This document shows positions 57,480 to 64,000 of a DNA stretch of 64,000 nucleotides, piece after piece. Each line of letters starts with the position of its first letter. Positions within the stretch are counted from its first letter, which is position 1. Below the pieces are notes generated by a model that was not told where the DNA came from, ran no database searches, and saw only the letters and a list, made by a program, of their open reading frames with translations. Both the position numbers and the translations under genes were made by a program. This DNA is from Hyphomonadaceae bacterium UBA5336 (GTDB lineage: Bacteria > Pseudomonadota > Alphaproteobacteria > Caulobacterales > Hyphomonadaceae), in NCBI GenBank assembly GCA_002408125.1, contig DHQO01000034.1, positions 44,099-108,098 on the forward strand, in the 5' to 3' direction.

Positions 57480-59101
57480 TGCCCGAGCTTCCCGGACCTC
57501 TTTCCTTCGATGATCCAGAAGCGCTGGCGCGCCTGAAAAAGCGCCATGCCGCCGAGCGCCGGTTCAAGTTCTATGGCCGGCTCGCAATTTCCTTCGCCCT
57601 GCTGTTCCTTGGCCTTCTGGTGGTTTCCATCGGCAGCCAGGCCGTCGCCGCCTTCTCCCACAACAAGGTGGTGTTCCACCTGCCCCTGGAAGCCGACCTC
57701 GTCGCGCCCAATGGCCCCGGCGATCCGGCTGCGGTGGCTGAGAATATTTCCGGCTTCTATCAGCTCGTGCGCGAGGACCTGCTTGCCACCTTTCCCGAGG
57801 CTGGGGAGACCGCCGCGCGCACGCGTGAGCTGAATGGCCTCGTTACGCGCCTCGCCGTCATCCCCATGGCGCGCGAGACGTCGGAACATCTCGACCGGCT
57901 CGGCGAGACCTATCGTTACCGCGCGCCCCTGTCGGACGATCTCGACCTTTACCTCAAAGGCAAGGTCGCCCCGGAGATTGATCTGCGCCTGGACGAAATC
58001 ACCCGCGTCGTGCGCGTGCGCGTCGGCGAAGGCGTGGAAGCCGTCGAGCGCCTGCGCCTGGAATCCGCGAGCGATTTTTCCGTCCTGCGCGAGGCCATGC
58101 AGCGCGCCGACACCGCCATGGCCGAGGCGGGACCGGATGCCGGTTACAGCATCCTGCTCCAGCATGGCGCCAATCTGGTGCGCCTGGTGCCGGGCGAGAC
58201 CGGCGAAACCGGTGAGACGCTGTTCTTCGAACCGCTGACCGGCATCCCGGCCAATCTTGCCGGCGCGCGCCCCACCGCGCGGCTGATCCTGCTGCCGGAA
58301 AGCGCGCGCAATGTCACCGACCGGCAGGTGGCCTGGACGCTGGCACTGGCCGAGCAGGGGCGCATCCGCTCGGGCCTCAACTGGTCGCTGCTGACCAATG
58401 CCGATTCCACCTATCCGGAGATCGCGGGTGTGCTGGCCGCGATTGTCGGCTCGCTCTTCACCATGCTGGTGACCTCGATGATCGCCATTCCCATCGGCGT
58501 GTTCGCGGCGCTCTATCTGGAAGAATACGCGCCGAAGAACCGGGTGACGGACTTCATCGAGGTCAACATCAACAATCTGGCGGCGGTGCCCTCCATCGTG
58601 TTCGGCCTGCTCGGCGCGGCAGTGTTCCTGAACCTGCTGGCGCTGCCGCGCTCGGCCCCGCTGGTCGGTGGCCTGGTACTCGGTCTGCTCACCCTGCCGA
58701 CGGTGATCATCGCCTCGCGCGCGGCCCTGCGCGCGGTGCCACCCTCGATTCGATCAGCTGCGCTTGGCCTTGGCGCGTCGAAGACCCAGACCGTGTTCCA
58801 CCATGTCCTGCCGCTGGCCGCGCCTGGCATCATGACCGGCGCGATCATCGGCATGGCCCGGGCGCTGGGCGAAACCGCGCCGCTCCTCCTGATCGGCATG
58901 GTGGCCTTTGTCGCCGAGGTGCCGAGCGGGCCGACCGACGAGGCGACGGCGCTGCCGGTTTTGATATACAAGTGGTCCACTGGCGCGGAACGTGCCTGGG
59001 AACCGAACACAGCTGCTGCGATCCTGGTCCTGTTGACCTTCATGGTCGTGATGAATGCAATCGCCGTCTTCCTGAGACGGCGGTTTGAGCGGAGATGGTA
59101 G
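57479..59101 (+). CDS. pstA: Phosphate ABC transporter permease PstA
   Basis: 540 aa, nearly twice E. coli PstA. An N-terminal helix ([20 protein letters not shown]) is followed by about 280 mainly polar residues (DUF3333-like periplasmic domain), then the PstA permease domain ([23 protein letters not shown] loop [32 protein letters not shown]). The insert could interact with phosphate or PstS. It starts inside the last bases of pstC and its stop overlaps the region of the pstB start. Confidence 0.93.
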   Translation: MPELPGPLSFDDPEALARLKKRHAAERRFKFYGRLAISFALLFLGLLVVSIGSQAVAAFSHNKVVFHLPLEADLVAPNGPGDPAAVAENISGFYQLVREDLLATFPEAGETAARTRELNGLVTRLAVIPMARETSEHLDRLGETYRYRAPLSDDLDLYLKGKVAPEIDLRLDEITRVVRVRVGEGVEAVERLRLESASDFSVLREAMQRADTAMAEAGPDAGYSILLQHGANLVRLVPGETGETGETLFFEPLTGIPANLAGARPTARLILLPESARNVTDRQVAWTLALAEQGRIRSGLNWSLLTNADSTYPEIAGVLAAIVGSLFTMLVTSMIAIPIGVFAALYLEEYAPKNRVTDFIEVNINNLAAVPSIVFGLLGAAVFLNLLALPRSAPLVGGLVLGLLTLPTVIIASRAALRAVPPSIRSAALGLGASKTQTVFHHVLPLAAPGIMTGAIIGMARALGETAPLLLIGMVAFVAEVPSGPTDEATALPVLIYKWSTGAERAWEPNTAAAILVLLTFMVVMNAIAVFLRRRFERRW

Positions 59102-59103
59102 AG

Positions 59104-59910
59104 ATGGCTGACACGACGACAAGCACGGTTGCCCTTGAGGAGACCAAGGCAATCGACACCAAGGTCGATTGCCGCAATATCAATGTCTTTTACGGTGCCA
59201 AGCAGGCGATCTTCGATGTCTCCATGGCCATCCCCAGCCGCTCGGTGACGGCATTCATCGGCCCGTCGGGCTGTGGCAAGTCCACCTTCCTGCGCTGCAT
59301 CAACCGGATGAACGACACCATCGAGAGCGCGCGCGTGGAAGGCGAGGTCATCATCGATGGCGAGGATGTGAACTCGGCCGCCGTCGACCCGGTGCTCCTG
59401 CGCTCGCGCGTCGGCATGGTGTTCCAGAAGCCCAACCCGTTCCCGAAAACCATCTATGACAATATTGCCTATGGCCCGCGCATCCATGGCCTCGCCCGCT
59501 CGCGTGACGACCTCGACGAGATCGTTCAGAACAGCCTGATGCGCGCGGGCCTGTGGGAAGAGGTCAAGGAGCGCCTCGCCGAACCGGGCACGGGCCTGTC
59601 GGGCGGCCAGCAGCAGCGCCTGTGCATTGCGCGCGCCATTGCCGTGAGTCCGGAAGTGATCCTGATGGACGAGCCCTGTTCGGCGCTCGACCCGATCGCC
59701 ACGGCCAAGATCGAGGAGCTGATCGACGAGCTGCGCGAGCGCTTTTGCATCGTCATCGTCACCCACTCCATGCAGCAGGCCGCGCGGGTCTCCCAGCGCA
59801 CCGCCTTCTTCCATTTGGGCAAGCTGGTGGAGGTCGGCGACACCGAGCACATCTTCACCAATCCCACAGACAATCGCACACAGGACTACATCACGGGTCG
59901 CTTCGGCTGA
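59104..59910 (+). CDS. pstB: Phosphate ABC transporter ATPase PstB
   Basis: 268 aa. Walker [11 protein letters not shown]-loop [18 protein letters not shown], signature LSGGQQQRL, Walker [14 protein letters not shown] and H-loop [12 protein letters not shown] hydrolysis drives phosphate import through PstC/PstA. ATG 59104 has GGAG nine bases before it and avoids the 7-bp overlap of an alternative ATG at 59095. Confidence 0.96.
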   Translation: MADTTTSTVALEETKAIDTKVDCRNINVFYGAKQAIFDVSMAIPSRSVTAFIGPSGCGKSTFLRCINRMNDTIESARVEGEVIIDGEDVNSAAVDPVLLRSRVGMVFQKPNPFPKTIYDNIAYGPRIHGLARSRDDLDEIVQNSLMRAGLWEEVKERLAEPGTGLSGGQQQRLCIARAIAVSPEVILMDEPCSALDPIATAKIEELIDELRERFCIVIVTHSMQQAARVSQRTAFFHLGKLVEVGDTEHIFTNPTDNRTQDYITGRFG

Positions 59911-59946
59911 CCAAGGTGTTTGGAGAGTTGGTAGAGGTCATCTAAA

Positions 59947-60648
59947 ATGAAGAGCATGACCAGTCATATTGTCTCTGCCTTCTCCGAAGAGCTCGAAACG
60001 CTTTCAGCGGACATCCTGCGCATGGGCGGCATCGCCGAAACCATGATCAATGATGCCTGCCGCGCCCTTGTGGCCGGCAATGTGAGCCTTGCGGACGAGA
60101 CGGCCCATCGCGACGACATTGTCGACGAGATGGAAGCCGATATCGAACGGCGCATCCTGCGCCTGCTTGCCCTGCGCCAGCCCATGGCGACCGATCTGCG
60201 CGCGGTTGTCTCCGCGCTGAAGGTCTCCTCGGAGCTGGAACGCATCGGCGACCTGTCGAAGAATATCTCCAAGCGCGTCGCCCCGCTCGACGGCAGCGAT
60301 GTCCAGGGCGTCCTGATGAGCGTCGACCGCATGGGGCGCGGCGTCAGCCACCAGCTGCACCTGGTGCTCGATGCCTATTCCGAGGCCGATGCCGAACTGG
60401 CACTGAAAGTGTGGTCGGGCGACGAGGAAATCGACCAGCACTACAACTCGCTCTTCCGCGAGGTCCTGACCTATATGATGCAGGACCCGCGCATGATCGG
60501 CCCGGGCGCGCATCTCATGTTCATCGCCAAGAACCTGGAACGCATAGGTGATCACTGTACAAACATTGCAGAGATTGTCCATTTTCAGGTAACAGGCACC
60601 TATCTCACATCCAGCGCCCGTCCCAAGGCGCCGCTGCTGGACGGATAG
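59947..60648 (+). CDS. phoU: Phosphate signalling protein PhoU
   Basis: 233 aa made of two three-helix repeats with the PhoU metal-binding motifs (ELERIGDLSKNISKR and NLERIGDHCTNIAEI). It links PstSCAB to the PhoR kinase and keeps the Pho regulon off when phosphate is abundant. Lies 36 bp after pstB. Full length and well conserved at both repeat motifs. Confidence 0.96.
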   Translation: MKSMTSHIVSAFSEELETLSADILRMGGIAETMINDACRALVAGNVSLADETAHRDDIVDEMEADIERRILRLLALRQPMATDLRAVVSALKVSSELERIGDLSKNISKRVAPLDGSDVQGVLMSVDRMGRGVSHQLHLVLDAYSEADAELALKVWSGDEEIDQHYNSLFREVLTYMMQDPRMIGPGAHLMFIAKNLERIGDHCTNIAEIVHFQVTGTYLTSSARPKAPLLDG

Positions 60649-60677
60649 GTCAATTCCCAGCCATGGGGCGCGAGCTT

Positions 60678-61364
60678 ATGAAACCCTATGTTCTGATCGC
60701 CGAAGACGATGAAGGCGTGATCGAACTGCTGAAATCTAATCTTCAGTATGAAGATTATGAGCCCGGCATCGCCGTGGACGGCGAAGAAGCCCTGATGATG
60801 ATCGAGGAGCGCGCGCCCGACCTCCTCCTGCTCGACTGGATGCTGCCCAAGGTGCCCGGCATCGAGGTCTGTCGCCGCCTGCGCGCGCGGACCGAAACGG
60901 CAAACATGCCGATCATCATGCTGACGGCACGCTCTGAGGAAACCGACCGGATCCGCGGCCTCGACACTGGCGCGGACGACTATGTCACCAAGCCGTTTTC
61001 GGTCACCGAGCTGATGGCGCGGGTCCGCGCCGTGATGCGCCGTATCCGTCCGGGCCTGATGGAAGACCGCGTCACGCTGGGCGACATCACCATTGACCGC
61101 ACCGGACATGTCGTCGAACGCGCCGGCCAGCATATTCATCTCGGACCGACCGAGTTCCGCCTGCTCGATTACTTCATGCAGCATCCCGGCCGCGTCTTCT
61201 CGCGCGAGCAGCTGCTCGACAGCGTCTGGGGCTCGGATGTCTATGTCGAGGCGCGTACGGTGGACGTGCATGTCGGGCGCCTGCGCAAGGCGCTCAAGCA
61301 TGCCGGCGGCGACGATCCGATCCGTACGGTACGCTCGGCCGGCTATGCCCTGAAAACGGGCTAA
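60678..61364 (+). CDS. phoB: Phosphate regulon response regulator PhoB
   Basis: 228 aa OmpR-family regulator. Receiver: acidic pocket (IAEDDEG), phospho-acceptor Asp53 (LLDWMLPKVPG), Lys in DYVTKPFSVTE. DNA-binding winged helix from about 130 (LGPTEFRLLDYFMQHPGRVFS, RTVDVHVGRLRKALK). It activates pst and other phosphate-starvation genes. ATG 60678 was chosen over an upstream frame start at 60663. The sensor gene phoR and pstS are not in this window. Confidence 0.95.
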   Translation: MKPYVLIAEDDEGVIELLKSNLQYEDYEPGIAVDGEEALMMIEERAPDLLLLDWMLPKVPGIEVCRRLRARTETANMPIIMLTARSEETDRIRGLDTGADDYVTKPFSVTELMARVRAVMRRIRPGLMEDRVTLGDITIDRTGHVVERAGQHIHLGPTEFRLLDYFMQHPGRVFSREQLLDSVWGSDVYVEARTVDVHVGRLRKALKHAGGDDPIRTVRSAGYALKTG

Positions 61365-61452
61365 GGGCTAACCTTCTCCCACGGCGATTCCCGCGGGTAC
61401 CCGCGTGCTGGAATACGGCATCCACAGCCACCAGACCTATGAACCGGGCGGA

Positions 61453-61785
61453 CTAGCCAGTGATCGCAAACACGCCCGTCAGCGTCATCACCACCTGCCC
61501 CCCCTGCTCGGCCCGGCCATTGGCAAAGACCAGCGTGCGCGTGCGCCGGTCCATGCCGGTGGTGAAGATGACGGGCTGGCCGGGCGTGGCGCTGGCGGTG
61601 GTATCCTGGGTGACGGAGACCGGTGTGAGCGGGCTCCCGGTCACCGCGCCGGCAGCCTTGCGCACCACATGGGCGAGGAGCGCGCCCAGCAGCTCCGGAC
61701 CCGCCTCCGGCAGGGCCGGCAGGTGCGCCGTGGACGCATCTGTCCAGTCCAGCGCGGCGGGGTCAATGGTGAGGATTTCGGTCAT
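61453..61785 (-). CDS. Hotdog-fold protein, thioesterase-like
   Basis: 110 aa. The C-terminal half reads VIFTTGMDRRTRTLVFANGR and QVVMTLTGVFAI, the beta-strand pattern that ends hotdog thioesterases such as PaaI-like enzymes. A helix with LGALLAHVVRKAAG would pack in the fold. No catalytic Asp/Glu is certain. AAGG precedes ATG 61785. Convergent with phoB; a perfect palindrome CGCGGGTACCCGCG (61392-61405) lies in the gap and could end phoB transcription. Confidence 0.6.
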   Translation of the reverse strand: MTEILTIDPAALDWTDASTAHLPALPEAGPELLGALLAHVVRKAAGAVTGSPLTPVSVTQDTTASATPGQPVIFTTGMDRRTRTLVFANGRAEQGGQVVMTLTGVFAITG

Positions 61786-61811
61786 CGGATCGGCCTTTAC
61801 GGCGCTGCGGC

Positions 61812-62423
61812 CTAGCCGGCAAGCACGGGACGTAGCTCAAACGCCACAAGCATGACCGAAATCGCCACGCCCCAGGCGGCGATGACACGCGGCACATAGG
61901 CCAGCCAGGGCAGTTTCGCCTCCCGATCCTTCAGCCAGAGCGCCGCGCCGGCAAGATAGACAATGCCCATCACCGCGCCGAGCAGCGCGCCGGACGAGGT
62001 CGCGATCTGGCCCTCGGCGCCGGTAGATACCGCATTCGTCCCGAGCAGGAGCCCGCTCAGCGCGGCAAGCGCGGTGATGAGCCATGCCGGCGGCTGGTTC
62101 CAGGCGGCCACGGCCACCGCCACGAGCGCACCAACAACCAGCATCGCCACTGGCGGCACGGTGTGGCCCTTGAAGACGAAGAGAAAGGCGATGATCCCCA
62201 CCAACAGGCAGCCAAGCAGGACTTTCCAGGCAAAGCCCGTCGCGCGCCGTTCCCCCCGCCCGAGCAGGAGACCGCACATGGCCGCGAGCAGGCCCTGAAC
62301 CGGCTCGAACACCGGATGACCGATGCCCCGCACAAAGCCTTCCGCCCCCGGCGAGGACATGTGCGCGGAGGCTGGCATGCAGATCAGGCAGGCCAGCACG
62401 ATCAGGATGGCCGGGCGCGACAG
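61812..62423 (-). CDS. HupE/UreJ-like membrane protein, probable CTG start
   Basis: 203 aa if begun at CTG 62423. Mature N-terminus H-MSSPGAEGFVRGIGHPVF matches the metal-site start of HupE/UreJ permeases (His after the signal, HP motif). About six helices follow. GTG 62399 would leave only a truncated signal (LACLICMPASA); reading from CTG 62423 gives MSRPAILIVLACLICMPASA, a full signal peptide ending before His. The CTG is one base after the preceding gene's TGA. It lacks several His residues of the neighbouring copy, so it may be a non-binding partner. Nickel transport is family inference. Confidence 0.72.
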   Translation of the reverse strand: MSRPAILIVLACLICMPASAHMSSPGAEGFVRGIGHPVFEPVQGLLAAMCGLLLGRGERRATGFAWKVLLGCLLVGIIAFLFVFKGHTVPPVAMLVVGALVAVAVAAWNQPPAWLITALAALSGLLLGTNAVSTGAEGQIATSSGALLGAVMGIVYLAGAALWLKDREAKLPWLAYVPRVIAAWGVAISVMLVAFELRPVLAG

Positions 62424-62424
62424 G

Positions 62425-63036
62425 TCAGACGATCCCGAACAGGAAGCCGGTGCCCATTACCGCGATCACCGCGCCTGCCGCACGCAGGGCGATCTTGCCG
62501 TTCGGGCGATCCACCAGCAGGCCGAAGGCAATACCAATGAGATGCAGCATGCCGGTCGCCAGCACAAAGCCGATGGCAAAGGCAATCGGGTTGGCCGCCT
62601 CCGGCAGCTCGGTGCCATGGGCATGGCCGTGGAAGATGGCGAACACGCCGACGATCACAGCCGCCAGCCAGAGCGGTGCACGCCAGGCGGCCAGGATGGC
62701 GAGGCCGATCACGATGGAAGAAGCCGCGATGCCGGGTTCGATAAACGGCAGCGGCACGCCGAGCACGCCCATCGCGCCACCCACGGCCATCACCATCGGA
62801 AAGACGATGGGCAGGATCCAGATCGCCGGGCGGCCGAGAAAGGCGCCCCAGATGCCAACCGCCACCATGGCCGCGACATGGTCCCAGCCGAAAAGCGGAT
62901 GAGTGAAGCCGGAGACGAACCCGCCCTGGAAGCCTTCGGCATCCGTGTGAGCGGCGGCCGGCAGGGCGAGGCAGACAAGGCAAAGCGCAAGCAGGCCCGC
63001 CCCGCGCGCGAGGGTCAGTGGCTTGATTTCAGGCAT
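62425..63036 (-). CDS. HupE/UreJ-family metal permease-like protein
   Basis: 203 aa. Signal peptide (LALPAAA) then HTDAEGFQGGFVSGFTHPLFGWDHVAAM, which contains the His-rich nickel/cobalt motif of the HupE/UreJ family (HPxxGxDH). A second His cluster FHGHAHGTELPE follows a helix. Six helices. Family members supply nickel to hydrogenase or urease, or move cobalt; no such enzymes are in the window. GGGAG precedes ATG 63036. It is coupled to the downstream paralogue, one base apart. Confidence 0.88.
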   Translation of the reverse strand: MPEIKPLTLARGAGLLALCLVCLALPAAAHTDAEGFQGGFVSGFTHPLFGWDHVAAMVAVGIWGAFLGRPAIWILPIVFPMVMAVGGAMGVLGVPLPFIEPGIAASSIVIGLAILAAWRAPLWLAAVIVGVFAIFHGHAHGTELPEAANPIAFAIGFVLATGMLHLIGIAFGLLVDRPNGKIALRAAGAVIAVMGTGFLFGIV

Positions 63037-63108
63037 CCTGGGCTCCCGATACGGATTTACCCTTCGGGCTTATCGCCTCCGATCAGGCCCGGCAACCGGC
63101 CCATTGCT

Positions 63109-63774
63109 TCAGGGATTGAGCCGGCTTTGCATCCAGCGCGCATGGGCCTCGTCCCAGAGATACTGGCGCCGGTCATGCAGCCGGAAGGCTTGGGATTGCC
63201 AGAACTCGTACTGCACCGGCATCAGGCAATAACCGCCCCAATAGGGCGGGCGCGGGACATCCTCATCCTTGTAGAGCTCGGCGAAGACCTCGACCCGCGC
63301 TTCCAGCGCTTCGCGATGGGGGAGCGGACGTGACTGATCGCTGGCCCAGGCGCCGATCTGGCTCTCACGGGCGCGTTCGGCGAAATAGCTGTCAGAGGCG
63401 GCTTCGGAAACCGGGACGACGCGGCCGCGGATCCGCACCTGACGCTCCATGCTCTTCCAGTGAAACAGCAGCGAAGCCACCGGACTGGCGGCGAGCTGGC
63501 GCGCCTTGGCGCTGCCGAGATTGGTGTAGAAGGTGAACCCGGTGGGCGAGACGTCCTTGAGCAGGACGATACGCGCATCCGGCCAGCCCTCATCGTCCAC
63601 CGTGGCCAGGGTCATGGCATTGGCTTCGCGGCTTTCCGCATCGCGCGCCTCGCCCAGCCATGTGACAAACAGCTTCATCGGGTCCGATGCGGCCGGAATC
63701 AGCGGTCGGTCGCCCGCGGCCATATAGGCCTCGGAACTGGGCGTCGGCGGGATGGGAGACTGGTCTTGGGCCAT
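63109..63774 (-). CDS. pdxH: Pyridoxamine 5'-phosphate oxidase
   Basis: 221 aa FMN enzyme that makes pyridoxal 5'-phosphate from PNP or PMP. Motifs: NAMTLATVDDEGWPDARIVLLK, FYTNLGSAKARQL and the closing RPPYWGGYCLMPVQYEFWQ. The N-terminal extension of about 30 residues is variable in the family. It is divergent from aroC. Standard length. Confidence 0.95.
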   Translation of the reverse strand: MAQDQSPIPPTPSSEAYMAAGDRPLIPAASDPMKLFVTWLGEARDAESREANAMTLATVDDEGWPDARIVLLKDVSPTGFTFYTNLGSAKARQLAASPVASLLFHWKSMERQVRIRGRVVPVSEAASDSYFAERARESQIGAWASDQSRPLPHREALEARVEVFAELYKDEDVPRPPYWGGYCLMPVQYEFWQSQAFRLHDRRQYLWDEAHARWMQSRLNP

Positions 63775-63945
63775 GGGCAGTCCCGTTCAGAAAACAGACA
63801 AACACTAGCAGTTACAATTTATCGCACGGTAAACAGATCACGAACTCTAACAAATACAACAGATTTGCTGAGTTGACGACTTGCCCGGCATTTGGCCTCT
63901 GGCAAAATTCGATATAGCCGTCATCCGGCACACAAAGGCAGGTTC

Positions 63946-64000
63946 ATGTCCCACAATACTTTCGGCCATCTTTTCCGCGTCACGACCTGGGGTGAAAGCC
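63946..64000 (+). CDS. aroC: Chorismate synthase (5' end only)
   Basis: Only 18 codons before the window ends. [18 protein letters not shown] is the highly conserved opening of chorismate synthase (the next residues, not visible, would be HGPALG). The enzyme makes chorismate from EPSP for aromatic amino acids. An AAAGGCAGG ribosome site precedes ATG 63946. Confidence 0.85.

Overview
The window is GC-rich, densely coding DNA from an alphaproteobacterium, most likely of the Caulobacterales/Maricaulales (Hyphomonadaceae-like) group. The evidence is a CckA cell-cycle hybrid kinase, the alphaproteobacterial regulator TrcR (DUF1013), two large TonB-dependent receptors, a TPR-sulfotransferase beside one of them, a sphingosine-phosphate-lyase-like enzyme, and CtrA-like boxes ahead of a flagellar-switch-like gene and a GGDEF gene. 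No rRNA, tRNA, CRISPR array, transposase or prophage was recognised. Both ends cut a gene: a TonB receptor on the left and chorismate synthase (aroC) on the right.

Layout. 1-6.6 kb: a TonB receptor divergent from an unusual double-TetR regulator, then a translationally coupled pair of Tat-exported enzymes (aldonolactone-oxidase-like flavoprotein and D-threonine-aldolase-like PLP protein). 6.6-14.1 kb: a hybrid sensor kinase, a ClpP paralogue, TrcR, two MscS channels and small membrane or secreted proteins. 14.1-20 kb: nitronate monooxygenase, a membrane diguanylate cyclase, an MdaB-like quinone reductase and CckA. 20-29.5 kb: a DUF885 lipoprotein, a composite palindromic intergenic repeat, MarR, TPR-sulfotransferase, a TonB receptor and a BCCT transporter. 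29.5-35.7 kb: a five-gene cassette (see below). 35.7-50.3 kb: purB, the sphingosine-phosphate-lyase-like gene with a structured leader or small RNA, a FliM-like protein, TerC, S9 peptidase, a flavoprotein, trxB, CDF and Kef-type transporters, panD and a trypsin-like protease. 50.3-55.9 kb: acyl-CoA dehydrogenase, three YceI-domain proteins (one fused to cytochrome b561) and Sua5/TsaC. 56-61.4 kb: pstC-pstA-pstB-phoU-phoB behind a good Pho-box candidate, with no pstS or phoR. 61.4-64 kb: a hotdog protein, two HupE/UreJ-like proteins, pdxH and the start of aroC.

The best candidate for an undescribed system is the tightly packed, same-strand cassette at 29573-35663: a membrane protein with three predicted helices; an SPFH/band-7 coiled-coil protein ending in a zinc ribbon; a zinc-finger protein with a C-terminal FHA domain; a transmembrane Ser/Thr kinase that starts with a zinc ribbon; and a papain-like cysteine protease with an intact catalytic set and a GPGAGGGY-repeat tail. 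It has the parts of a phospho-signalling pathway (kinase writer, FHA reader, SPFH membrane scaffold) coupled to a protease effector. I cannot match it to a named system, and the functional model is inference.
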